A stretch of DNA of 64,000 nt from the NCBI RefSeq assembly GCF_036452155.1, contig NZ_JAWJZY010000001.1. One strand, 5' to 3'. Below are positions 26,528 through 35,913 of this stretch, piece after piece. A program made the translations under genes and the position numbers. Within the stretch, counting starts at the first letter, position 1, and the number at the start of each line of letters is the position of its first letter. Origin of the DNA: Sorlinia euscelidii. GTDB taxonomy: Bacteria > Pseudomonadota > Alphaproteobacteria > Acetobacterales > Acetobacteraceae. The notes beneath the pieces were generated by a model, which was not told the DNA's origin, searched no databases, and saw only the letters and a program-made list of their open reading frames with translations.

Positions 26528-27511
26528 GTGTCACCGACATCGCTCAACAGAGGCGGCACCCCTTTGCCGCCGCTTGAAGATCATGTCACGATTGATGACA
26601 CGCTGGACTGGTTTGATCGCCTTCTCGGGGCAATGCGCCTCGCCCTCGTGACAATCTGGGTGCCGCTCTCCGTCGGGTTTGAAGCCCTCCTTCTGCTGGT
26701 GCCGGGGACATCCAAAATCCGTTGGACACGTATCATATGGCGCGGCATGTGCCTGATCCTCTCCATCAAAATCAATCAGATCGGCCAGGCAGCCGGGACG
26801 TTGGGCGGCCGACGTGGGCGCGCACGTGGCGAGCGGCCCGTCATCTACGTTGCCAATCACTGCTCCTGGCTTGATATCCCCGTGCTTGGGGCGCGATTTT
26901 ATTCCGTTTTCGTCGCCAAGGGCGATATCCGAACATGGCCGATTATGGGGCTGGTTTCCAAAATCGGGCGGTCAATCTACGTCAGTCGTCATCGAAGTTC
27001 CACCGCGCAGGAGCGTGACACGATGGTGTCGCGGATGATCGACGGTGATAACCTCATTCTTTTTCCGGAAGGGACGTCGTCAGATGGTTGCCGCGTCCTG
27101 AACTTTACCTCCACGTTTTTCGCCATCGCGAAGCCGCCCCATTTGCCCGCATCTGCGCGCGCCCTCGGTGGCCCGACTTACCCGAAAGGGATGGCGCCCC
27201 TTATCCAGCCTGTTTCCATCGCCTATGACACGCTGGATGGATTGCCTGTTCATCGTCGGCGGCGCGGTGTTTTTGCTTGGTACGGGGATATGGAATTGGG
27301 GCCGCATGTCTGGCAATTTGTCAAACATCGTGGCAAGCGCGTCTCAGTCCTGATGCATAAGCCGCTCGCGCCGGAGGATTTTAAAACCCGCAAGGCTTTG
27401 GCGCAGGCGGCTTTTAAAGTCGTCGCGGAAGGCGCAGCGCAGTTGCGTCAGAATGTCGATGGCTTGACGGGCTGGCATCCTCTGATGGAAGAAAAGGCGG
27501 CGCGCACCTGA
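26528..27511 (+). CDS. plsC: 1-acyl-sn-glycerol-3-phosphate acyltransferase-like protein
   Basis: PlsC-superfamily acyltransferase of the inner membrane, expected to add the second acyl chain in phosphatidic acid synthesis or to act on another lyso-lipid. Catalytic HX4D motif is NHCSWLD (His111, Asp116), and the glycerophosphate-binding motif is FPEGTSS at about residues 183-189. A hydrophobic segment lies at about 36-58. At 327 residues it is longer than E. coli PlsC (245), with extra N- and C-terminal segments. An OlsA-like ornithine-lipid acyltransferase cannot be excluded. The start ATG/GTG choice at the N-terminus is uncertain: the frame opens at GTG 26528. Confidence 0.82.
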   Translation: MSPTSLNRGGTPLPPLEDHVTIDDTLDWFDRLLGAMRLALVTIWVPLSVGFEALLLLVPGTSKIRWTRIIWRGMCLILSIKINQIGQAAGTLGGRRGRARGERPVIYVANHCSWLDIPVLGARFYSVFVAKGDIRTWPIMGLVSKIGRSIYVSRHRSSTAQERDTMVSRMIDGDNLILFPEGTSSDGCRVLNFTSTFFAIAKPPHLPASARALGGPTYPKGMAPLIQPVSIAYDTLDGLPVHRRRRGVFAWYGDMELGPHVWQFVKHRGKRVSVLMHKPLAPEDFKTRKALAQAAFKVVAEGAAQLRQNVDGLTGWHPLMEEKAART

Positions 27512-27582
27512 CGGGAGACATCCTGATCCAGTCCGCACCGCGCGCCCATTGCCGGTATCGCCCGGCAGAAAAGGAGAGAAGA

Positions 27583-27834
27583 ATGAGTGATGCCCTGCCT
27601 GACCGGCTTTGTTCAAGCCCGGACAGCAAGTTCTATGATGAAGCCATCCTCAGCAAAGGCATTGGCGTCCGCCTTAACGGTGAGGAGCGGACCAATGTGG
27701 AGGAATATTGCATCAGCGAAGGTTGGGCCCGCCTCGCTGTCGGCCGCACGCTGGACCGCCGTGGCCGCCCGATGACCATCAAAGTGTCCGGGAAGATTGA
27801 GGTCTGGATCAAGGGAGAGGGTGAGCAAGCGTAA
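27583..27834 (+). CDS. DUF3297 family protein
   Basis: 83-residue soluble protein: DRLCSSPDSKFYDEAILSKG, then GVRLNGEERTNVEEYCISEGW, and GRPMTIKVSGKIEVW. These blocks are those of the DUF3297 family, common in Proteobacteria and of unknown function. GGAGAG lies seven to eight bases before the ATG. It is followed by a possible terminator and by the convergent dnaE2 gene. Confidence 0.85.
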   Translation: MSDALPDRLCSSPDSKFYDEAILSKGIGVRLNGEERTNVEEYCISEGWARLAVGRTLDRRGRPMTIKVSGKIEVWIKGEGEQA

Positions 27835-27883
27835 GTCGGGAGATGTCCTGGACGCTTGCGATGCTGCCGCAGCGCCGTGCCTG

Positions 27884-27914
27884 GCCTTGAAGCGGCTCCG
27901 GCAAGGCATCTCTT
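27884..27914 (+). terminator. Stem-loop after the DUF3297 gene
   Basis: GCCTTG pairs with CAAGGC, with an inner CGG/CCG stem, followed by ATCTCTTT. It lies between convergent genes and is a plausible weak intrinsic terminator. Confidence 0.4.
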
Positions 27915-27924
27915 TAAAAAGGCG

Positions 27925-30900
27925 TCACTGAAAATTGCGCACGCGGGGTTTGAGCGGGGTGGTCTGTATCTCGCCCTCCTCCAGTTCGGGACGTAACAGG
28001 GGGCCGGCATCTTCCAGACGTTCAACGACAATATGCGTCACCTCGCCTTCACGTTGCAAAATCCCATGGCAGACCAGCGCGCCCGCAGCGATGACAATGG
28101 CACGCTGGGCTTCAATACGGTTTTTCCAGAGGATCAGATTGGCGAAACCGGTTTCATCCTCAATGGTGATGAACATCACCCCCTTTGCCGTGCCGGGGCG
28201 CTGGCGCATCAGCACCAGCCCCGCGATTGAAACACGCTGGCCATCCCGCTTTTCCGTAAGGGCGCCGCAGGGCAGAATGCGGCGTTCTGCCAGGGCCGGG
28301 CGGATAAAGGCAAAGGGGTGGGCTTTCAGGCTGAGAGATGTCGTATGGTAATCCGCATGCACATCGCGCTGTGGCGGGATGGGGGGCAGCGTGACGGGTG
28401 GTTCAATACAGGCGATTTCAGGGCGGTTGCGTGTGCGGGATGACGCTGCGAAAAGCGGCAGGGGCCGGTCGCGCAGTCCCTTGATATCCCACAATGCCTG
28501 ACGCCGATCGCGCCCGAAATGCCGAAAAGCATCGGCCTGGGCGAGGTGCTCCAGCGCGGCCAGAGGCACATCGGCCCGGTGCCAGACATCGGCGATATTT
28601 TCATAAAGCGGGACGCGCCGTGCAATCAGGCGTGCGGCGTCGTCATGCGCCAGTGCCTTGACCAGTCGCATCCCCAGCCGGACAGCATGGCGTCGGCCGC
28701 CAGGCCGCCCCTCCAGGGTGCAATCCCATTGGGAGTGGTTGATGTCGACGGGCCTGACCTCCACACCATGTTCCCGCGCGTCGCGCACAATCTGTGCCGG
28801 GGCGTAAAACCCCATGGGCTGGCTGTTGAGCAGCGCCGCGCAGAACATGTCGGGATGATGATATTTCAGATAGCAGGAGACATACGCAATGCGCGCAAAT
28901 GACGCGGCGTGACTTTCCGGAAAACCGTACGAGCCGAAACCTTCAAGCTGGGAAAAAACGCGTTCCGCAAAAGAGGGGTCATAACCGCGCGCAATCATGC
29001 CGCGCACCAGCTTATCCCGGAAATGGGAAACCCCGCCCGTAAATTTGAATGTCGCCATGGCGCGGCGCAAGGCATCCGCCTCATCCGGTGTGAAACCGGC
29101 ACATTGAATGGCGATCTGCATGGCCTGTTCCTGAAAAAGCGGGACGCCCAGCGTTTTGCCCAATATGTTTTCCAGGGTGGGTGAGGCGCATGTAGCGGCC
29201 TCCAGCCCTTCACGGCGACGCAGATAAGGATGCACCATATCGCCCTGGATCGGCCCCGGCCGCACGATGGCGACCTGCACGACGAGGTCGTAAAACGTGG
29301 TGGGTTTCAGGCGGGGCAGCATCGCCATCTGGGCACGGCTTTCAACCTGGAAGGTGCCCAGCGTGTCCGCTTTACGGATCATGGCGTAAGTGGGTTTGTC
29401 TTCAGCCGGGATACTGGCCATGTCGAGATGCAGATAACGATGTGCCCCCAGCATCTCAAAACAGCGCCGGATACAGCCCAACATGCCGAGGCCCAGAATA
29501 TCCACTTTCATGAAACGAAGCTGGTCGATATCATCCTTGTCCCACACGATAATCTGGCGGTCATTCATCGCGGCAGGCTGGATCGGGACCAGGCCATCGA
29601 GCCGGTCGTGCGTCAGGACAAACCCACCGGGATGCGTCCCTAACTGCCGGGGGAAACCCAGGATCTGGCGGGCGAGATGGACGGTCAGCGCCATTCGCCG
29701 GTCACTGAGGTCCAGCCCCATTTCGGCGCTGCGCGACCGGAAGAGCGCATCGTCACCCAGGGCGGAGGCCAGATGCGTCGATAAAAGCGACAGCAGATCC
29801 GCCGAAAGCCCCATCGCCTTGCCGACATCGCGCAGCGCGCCTTTGGCCCGGTAGCGGTGGACGGTGGCGCATAAGGCGGCATGGCCCCGTCCGTAACGGT
29901 GATAGATCCACTGAATTACTTCTTCCCGGCGGTCACTTTCAAAATCGACATCAATATCGGGGGCTCCCGCCTTTCAGCCGATACGAAGCGCTCAAACAAA
30001 AGGCCGCTCTGGACCGGGTCGATTGAGGTGATACCCAGCACGTAACATATGGCGGAATTCGCGGCTGAGCCCCGCCCCTGACAGACAATCCCGCGAGAGC
30101 GGGCAAATTGCACGATTGTGTTGACGGTCAGAAAATACGGTGCGTAATCCAGCTTCGCGATCAGGGCCAACTCATGCGCAATCTGCTGGCGGACTTTTTC
30201 AGGCGTGCCATAAGGATAGCATTGCGGTGTGGCGGCCGTGACCAGACGTTCCAGCGTCTGTTGCGGCGTTTCCCCCGGCATGTCGCTTTCCTGCGGATAT
30301 TGATATTTGAGGTCATCAAGTGAAAAGCGACATAAAGAGGCGATATCCTGCGTGCGTCGCAGCGCATCCGGATCATGCGCATAAAGCTGGCGCATCTCGG
30401 CCGGGCTGCGCAGATGGCGGTCACGCAAGGGGTCGCGCCGGGCGCCCAGTTGCTCCAGCGGTCTTTTTTCCCGGATGGCGGTGAGTGTGTCGTACAGAAT
30501 ATGCCGCTCGGCAATATGGTACATAACGTCATCGGCGGCGATCAGCGGGATATGGGTGCGCCGTGCCATATCGGCCAGCATGGCCAGTCTGTGCCCGTCA
30601 CCCCCATGGAAATGCCGCGTCAGCGCCAGAAATAAATGATGTGGCGTGCCTTCCTGCCCTAAGGCGGCCTTCATCTGATGCAGTTGTGAAACGCAGATGG
30701 CGGCGTCTTCCACCCTGTCGCGTGGTGCGCGATAGGGCCGTGGCGTCGGGACCAGGATAAAGCAGAACCCTCCATTGTCATCTGGATAAGTCTGGTCTGT
30801 GTTGGTCTGGTGTTGTGCTGCATCGGCAGGGTTGTCGTTATGCCCGTGTGACCCCGCTGCGCCTGCCGCGACAGGATGCGCCGGCGGGGCGGCGGGGTTG

Positions 30901-31265
30901 GCTGGCAGGGCGGGATGGGCGAGGTCATGCCAGTCAAGCGCAAATGTCTCACGCGTGCCGCGTTTATGCCCGAGTGTCAGCCAGAAGCACAGCCGCGCCC
31001 ATGCTGTGCGGTCCTTTGGGTAGGCCAGCAGGGTCGTGCCATCCATCAGTTGCAGGCGACAGCCCGGGATCAGGCGGATCCCCGCCTCCCTGGCGGCGCA
31101 ATGGGCCTGCACCAGCCCGGCGACCGTCTGATGGTCAGCGATTCCCATGGCTTTATAGCCCATTGCCGCGGCTGTGGTGAAAAGCTCGGAAGGATAACTG
31201 GCGCCACGCAGGAAGGAATAATGGGTCGCAACCTGAAGCGGCACCGGGAGGCAGTTTTCCGTCAT
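27925..31265 (-). CDS. dnaE2: Error-prone DNA polymerase DnaE2, frame broken once
   Basis: Translesion alpha-type polymerase of the SOS mutagenesis cassette. The N-terminal frame (31265-29916) has the PHP domain (VATHYSFLRGASYPSEL, GIADHQTVAGLVQAH). It stops soon after FVSAERREPP because the C-run at 29959-29963 has five bases where six keep the frame. The next frame continues at once with DIDVDFESDRREEVIQWIYHRYG, the conserved catalytic aspartate block, and then runs to 27925 (629 residues from its first ATG) with helix-hairpin-helix and OB-fold regions. Joined, it gives about 1,113 residues, normal for DnaE2. A low-complexity insert rich in Pro, Ala, Asn and Asp sits at about residues 120-175. 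Its ATG overlaps the upstream stop. Either a sequencing error or a null mutation. Confidence 0.9.
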
Positions 31266-31612
31266 GTGGAATCATCCAGCGCATCATCACCGCACACCAC
31301 CCCATTCGGGATGGCGGGGGCGGCGCTTATTGCCGGTTGTTCTGCCCGCATGGGGATACGTCCCTGCGGTGGGGCCGGCGTCTTTGTGTAGATGACGAAG
31401 CCGCAGCGTTGCAGATGTGCAACCAGGCGCACGGCGACGAGACGGGCCATCAGCTCATCCGCGTCATGGATGCGGCGGCGTGCATCGAAACGCAAAGCAT
31501 GCATCAGGGCTGAGGCGATATCTTCAGGCGAGGCGGGGGTGAGGCTGTCCGTTGTCAAATGAAATATCCCGGCAATCAGATGTTGGGAAATAAAAATCTC
31601 AGAAAAGACCAT
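31262..31612 (-). CDS. Small uncharacterised protein between imuB and dnaE2
   Basis: 116 residues: MVFSEIFISQHLIAGIFHLT, then a helical segment SPEDIASALMHALRFDARRR and DELMARLVAVRLVAHLQRCG, and a proline-rich end. I do not recognise a family. Support for a real gene: its ATG lies 13 bases inside the end of imuB, and its TGA overlaps the dnaE2 ATG, so it would be translationally coupled on both sides inside the cassette. A longer frame back to 31831 would lie wholly within imuB. An accessory role in translesion synthesis is a guess from position only. Confidence 0.6.
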   Translation of the reverse strand: MVFSEIFISQHLIAGIFHLTTDSLTPASPEDIASALMHALRFDARRRIHDADELMARLVAVRLVAHLQRCGFVIYTKTPAPPQGRIPMRAEQPAISAAPAIPNGVVCGDDALDDST

Positions 31613-33164
31613 GTACAAACCAGCTCTGATCCCCCGCCCAGTGATGCACACCGTCACCACGGCGATAAAGCCAGAAGCCGCGCCCCTGCTCATCCTCCAC
31701 ATGCCAGTAATCGCGTGTTGCGCCATATTCCGTGTTTGCGTGCCACCATTCCCCATGCAGGCGCTCCGGGCCTTCAGCGCGGCGGATATGATGAGTGCGC
31801 CCGTGCCAGCGGAAGCTGCGCGGCGGCGCATCCTGCGGCTGGGTAACGTTGTCGATGATGGCCATATCGGCCGTTACGAGGCGTATGGGTTCCGCCGGGT
31901 GCAGCAGCCGCGCGGGGCGGGGCGCAAAAACGGGAAAATCCTCGCCGGGGCGTGACGTTACACTCAAACAGTCCTGCCGTGCCTGCGCGCGCTCGGGGAT
32001 GGCGGAAGGGGCTGGCACAAGCCGGAAGACCGCCCGCACCCCCGGCTTATTATGCAGATGGTCCAGAAACAGCTGATATCGGGCGGCCTGATGATCTGAC
32101 GTTGCGGCCAGCAGGCCATGCTGCATTTGTAAAACAGGCGCCGCTTCAGTGACATGGACGCGCATGGCCTCAATGCCGAAGCCCGGTTCAATATGGGCAA
32201 TGCGGTTTTTAAGCAGGGCCAGCAGATAAGCCGGGTCATTGACAGGTTCGGCTGTGACAATCGACACGGATTGCGCGGCACGGTCCACCCGCTCACAAAT
32301 GAGGGAAAGACGTCGCACCCCCTGGCCTCGTTTCTGCAGAAGAGGGCAGATCTCCATCAATAAGACTTCCATGGCGATGGCGATGGCCTCTGCCGTCATG
32401 ATCGGCTCTCTCAAATTGCGCCGGACAATAAGGGAGGGGGTGGGTGTCAGGGGTTGCAGCGGTTTGTCCCGCAGGCCCAGCGCGGTATTCAGATGATGGG
32501 CGAGTTGCGGCCCGAAGCGCCGCACCAGCGGGGCGAGCGGCATTTTGCGCAGGGCATGGATGCGCGTGACGCCCATCTGGTTGAGGTCTGCCAGGGTTGC
32601 GGGTTCAAGCTGAAGGGCTGCAATGGGCAGGGGGTCCAGCACCGCGACCTGTCCGGCGGGTGGGACAATATGGCGGGTTTCCGCCCCGAAATGCGTGAGG
32701 GCGTAAGAAGCCCCCGTCGTGTCGCTGATGGCGAGGCGCACGGCATGATGGCCGCTGACTTCCATACGGGTCTGGATGGTCTGAAGCAAAGATGCTTCCC
32801 CGCCATGCAGATGGGCGCTGCCAGTGATGTCGATCCAGATCCCATCTGGCGGGGCGGGTGCGCACCATGGTGCGACCCAGCTGAACCAACGTGCCAGATC
32901 TTCCAGCGCGGCGGCATCCTGTGCGGGCGTTGCCGGGGCGATGGTCAGGCCGGGCGCAAGATGGCGCGCCTGGGCAATGGTCATGCCAGGCGTGACGCCA
33001 CGCTGCTGCGCGTGCTGATCCACCGCAATGACGATATTGCGATGATGATCGTAAGTGTAAAGCGCGATACCCGATGGTGTTGTGGGTTTGCCCCCTTCTT
33101 GTTGACGCCGCCAGAAGTCAGTGCGCCAGTGTGGAAACCACACGTGAAGGATGCGCCGTGTCAT
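31599..33164 (-). CDS. imuB: ImuB, inactive Y-family polymerase-like mutagenesis protein
   Basis: Hub protein that links DnaE2 to the beta clamp in the mutasome. It has the Y-family fold start RRILHVWFPHWRTDFW and the ARHLAPGLTI and WIDITGSAHLHGGEASLLQTI blocks. Catalytic acidic residues of active Y-family polymerases are replaced, as in all ImuB. Helix-hairpin-helix LNQMGVTRIHALRKMP lies near residue 190. The C-terminal region with FRWHGRTHHIRRAEGPERLHGEWW and TRDYWHVEDEQGRGFWLYRRG is the ImuB-C domain. 521 residues, normal. It overlaps imuA by 47 bases and the next small gene by 14. Confidence 0.93.
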   Translation of the reverse strand: MTRRILHVWFPHWRTDFWRRQQEGGKPTTPSGIALYTYDHHRNIVIAVDQHAQQRGVTPGMTIAQARHLAPGLTIAPATPAQDAAALEDLARWFSWVAPWCAPAPPDGIWIDITGSAHLHGGEASLLQTIQTRMEVSGHHAVRLAISDTTGASYALTHFGAETRHIVPPAGQVAVLDPLPIAALQLEPATLADLNQMGVTRIHALRKMPLAPLVRRFGPQLAHHLNTALGLRDKPLQPLTPTPSLIVRRNLREPIMTAEAIAIAMEVLLMEICPLLQKRGQGVRRLSLICERVDRAAQSVSIVTAEPVNDPAYLLALLKNRIAHIEPGFGIEAMRVHVTEAAPVLQMQHGLLAATSDHQAARYQLFLDHLHNKPGVRAVFRLVPAPSAIPERAQARQDCLSVTSRPGEDFPVFAPRPARLLHPAEPIRLVTADMAIIDNVTQPQDAPPRSFRWHGRTHHIRRAEGPERLHGEWWHANTEYGATRDYWHVEDEQGRGFWLYRRGDGVHHWAGDQSWFVHGLF

Positions 33165-33873
33165 GAATAATCGGGTCAGGGAGCTCGAAAGGTGAAAGGG
33201 ACCATTGATGCGGTCGGCCTCCGCGGTGACGCTGAAGGTCGAGACGCCATGGCATTTGGGACGCCGTGACGGTGCCGCCGGGTCCGGCAGCAGGGTGAGG
33301 TGTATTTTCAGTGCGGGGTGCTTCAGGCGTGATCAGCCACCTTGTTGTGCTGGTCGTGGGGGGCTGCTTCGCCGCATCTGGCAGGGCACAATGATAGAGT
33401 AAAATGCCCAGCCCCCCGCCCTGCTCAACAGCAAGCTGAAACCGGCGTGAGGCAGTCAGGTGGAAAAGGCGCGGTGATTCAATGACCGTCGCGGCAAAAT
33501 GCGGCTCACGAAGGGCATCTTCACAGATACTGGGCAGGACGGCCTCCTCAGCCTCAATGCAGATGACACGCTCCGGATTGAGTCCGTGCTGGGAAAGGCC
33601 CATGGCATAAAGGGAGGAAAGCTGCGTGCCGATCCACAGGACAGGCCCCGGATGACGTCCCAGAATTGAGGCGATGAAACGCGTCGACTGGGCAGCATAG
33701 CCGCTTGTATCAAAAAACTCATGAAGGGCGCCGCGCAACAGCCCACCACCCAGATGGGCATCCGGGCCGGGCAGACCTGTCGCGCAGAATTGCGTCTTTG
33801 CCGCCGGGGCATAATGGCGCTCGATCCGGCGGATCTGCTCACGTAGGACGATAAGGTTGGATTGTTCGCGCAT
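33118..33873 (-). CDS. imuA: ImuA, SOS mutagenesis accessory protein
   Basis: RecA-like protein of the imuA-imuB-dnaE2 cassette. The sequence shows LPGPDAHLGGGLLRGALHEFF, PVLWIGTQLSSLYAMGLSQHGLNPERVI and the RLFHLTASRRFQLAVEQGGGLGILL block of this family. ATG 33873 is preceded by GGAGG at a good distance, giving 251 residues; the frame is open to 33909 but that would cover the LexA box. First gene of the cassette. Confidence 0.92.
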   Translation of the reverse strand: MREQSNLIVLREQIRRIERHYAPAAKTQFCATGLPGPDAHLGGGLLRGALHEFFDTSGYAAQSTRFIASILGRHPGPVLWIGTQLSSLYAMGLSQHGLNPERVICIEAEEAVLPSICEDALREPHFAATVIESPRLFHLTASRRFQLAVEQGGGLGILLYHCALPDAAKQPPTTSTTRWLITPEAPRTENTPHPAAGPGGTVTASQMPWRLDLQRHRGGRPHQWSLSPFELPDPIIHDTAHPSRVVSTLAH

Positions 33874-33888
33874 GAAATGCCTCCGTGA

Positions 33889-33903
33889 GAACATAATAAG
33901 AAC
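33889..33903 (-). promoter_or_regulatory. LexA (SOS) box upstream of imuA
   Basis: On the minus strand GTTC-TTATTAT-GTTC, an exact match to the alphaproteobacterial LexA operator GTTC-N7-GTTC. It ends 15 bases before the imuA start codon. A further GTTC directly upstream makes GTTCGTTC. Confidence 0.9.
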
Positions 33904-34457
33904 GAACAAAAGGTGAACGCAAGCTTTTTAGCCGATGATGCCGGAGGGCGATATTGCCATCCGGGGCGTTGGGGAAGCTCGAAAATCTGCCGCGATGACA
34001 GCGGTTATTTTTTATAAGCTATTGATATGGCATATGTTTTTCAGGAATGCTCCAAACAGGATGCTCTTATGACGTGCCGATATTAAAATCTTGCACCCAC
34101 CCTCTGACGCTTCCCGCGACTCGGTTTGCAGACGTCAACGGGGCATTGACATGATGTGATGGCTAACCGTGTTGATGGATGATTGATTGGGCTATTATGT
34201 CATCTGCGCGGCTTCATATTTTTCTGGCATAATAAACTCCGAAAGTGCCCGCGTGATAATTTCAGCTTCTAGCCCTGTCTGAATAGTCCTCTCTTGCTTA
34301 GGATGCGCAGGCGTGATGCTCATCATGTTGCAGGCCCGCTTCCGTGGGGTTGTGCGGGCGCTACGCTGATGAATGACGCGGGACGAAACAGGTTTTGGCA
34401 GCCCCTTACCGTTTCCTCACACCTGAAACTTGTCGGACGATTGGACGCCTCATGACG
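33904..34457. other. Gap between the imu cassette and a glycosyltransferase gene
   Basis: About 550 bases with no frame that has both a ribosome site and recognisable content. It holds the imuA promoter at its left end. The composition is mixed with AT-rich patches near 34000-34080 and 34180-34260. No RNA gene, insertion sequence or long repeat seen. Confidence 0.35.
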
Positions 34458-35354
34458 TCAAAGGAAAATATCGTTATGCGATTGCCCATATCGGGTGATT
34501 GACCAGTCACGGAGAAAATGATCCTCCACGGCATTCGCCTCTTTCATCTCCGTGAGATACTCACCACTATCCAGTTTCTGCTTCCAGTGGAGGAGGAAAC
34601 TATTGCTTCCGGTGCGGGCCAGAAGTGCAAGACCGCGGTCTACACGTTCCTGATAATAATGGGTATGGCGCAAGTAGTAATGGGAGATACTTGCGGCTGC
34701 GCGCATCCGATCGGAAATTTCAGCGGTGATTTCATCGGCGTTGATATACTGAAATGGCGTGCCATCGGAGAATACGCGGTTGACGCCTCGTGGGTTAAAT
34801 GGATTATCTATGTAGGAATGGTAACCAATGCCATGCTGGATGGGACATGGGTGATTCATAAGGAAGGTCAGATCCAGAGCTGTCGAGCGCACCAGAATTT
34901 TCGTTTGTTCACACATCAGGGCACGGCGTTTTGTAAATAATTGCAGGACGCGACCGGCGGATTGTTTTTCAATATCGTTATGCCCGAAATTGAACCAATT
35001 CAGGTAGATAACATCGACATCATGCGAGAATGACCATAAGTACTCTTGCAATGTCGCATGACGAGGGAGAGTGATAAACTCGTCAACATCAAGGAAACTG
35101 ACCCATCCGTGGTCGTGGCGATGTATATAGGCCCAGTGCATGTAAGCTTCCCACTGCTGCCCAACTAAAGGCTGATGCCTGAACTCAATAAAACCCGACT
35201 CGATCCATGGTAAAACAGTCCTGTACATGGATGCAGGATCATCATCATTGCAATAGAGATAGACTTTATCAGCACCAATTGTACGGTGATAGGAGAGCCA
35301 CTCGTTTAAATAGAGGTTTTCATTTCTTGCTATTGTGACGAGACATACACTCAT
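34458..35354 (-). CDS. Glycosyltransferase, family 2/92-like
   Basis: 298-residue protein starting VCLVTIARNENLYLNEWLSYHRTIGADKVYLY. The metal-binding DXD-type motif is in WVSFLDVDEFITLPRH (about residues 84-99). This pattern fits Glyco_tranf_2_4/GT92-like enzymes, which transfer sugars in capsule, exopolysaccharide or glycan synthesis. Other blocks: GHNDIEKQSAGRVLQLFTKR and NHPCPIQHGIGYHSYIDNPF. No membrane segment. It stands alone between two gaps of more than 500 bases, suggesting it came in by transfer. Acceptor and sugar unknown. Confidence 0.8.
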   Translation of the reverse strand: MSVCLVTIARNENLYLNEWLSYHRTIGADKVYLYCNDDDPASMYRTVLPWIESGFIEFRHQPLVGQQWEAYMHWAYIHRHDHGWVSFLDVDEFITLPRHATLQEYLWSFSHDVDVIYLNWFNFGHNDIEKQSAGRVLQLFTKRRALMCEQTKILVRSTALDLTFLMNHPCPIQHGIGYHSYIDNPFNPRGVNRVFSDGTPFQYINADEITAEISDRMRAAASISHYYLRHTHYYQERVDRGLALLARTGSNSFLLHWKQKLDSGEYLTEMKEANAVEDHFLRDWSITRYGQSHNDIFL

Positions 35355-35913
35355 ATTTTATTCCTGATTACGAATATTGATGTGGATGGACGTTCTACGG
35401 TCATAATGGATAGTGAATTTTCCATTAACAAAAATCGCGCATTCTGTAAATTTCCTTGTGCTGTATGCGCTTACCGAAATCGCAAGAGGATGCGGCAATT
35501 CCACGCTTAAATCGTGTTATTTATACAGTCGTCTAAAGATGTTGAGCGTCGGCGCGTTCGGACTCGACGCATGATGGGCGGTTTGACTGTTGAGAGGGGT
35601 CAGGTCAGATCTGCGTTACCATCGGGATTTTTCGGCTATAGGGCGGGTTACCCGTGCAATCGGGGCTTAACACGGGCGTGACCCCCACAAAACAAATGAA
35701 AGTTGTGGCGAGGAGTGCGGTCGCTATTTTGAGCAAAGTGGCAAATTGCCGTGGGATCAAACCGGATTATACATGCTTTGCCGCCATCCCCTCAAGCAAA
35801 GGCTGCGGGAAGGGGGAGGATCCGCGCTTTACAGCTTCATTCGTGATGTGAACAAACGATCACGGCGATATTGTTCATGCTTGGTTTAGGCCTTGACGAG
35901 ACCCGGGTTTGGT
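35355..35913. other. Gap between glycosyltransferase and asparaginase genes
   Basis: About 560 bases, AT-rich near the glycosyltransferase start (35355-35530), where its promoter should be. A 65-codon frame at 35654-35851 starts with GTG, has no ribosome site and no recognisable content. Nothing else seen. Confidence 0.35.

Noticed and set aside
35654..35851. 65-residue coding frame
   Set aside because: GTG start, no ribosome site, no family content, lies in a non-coding gap.
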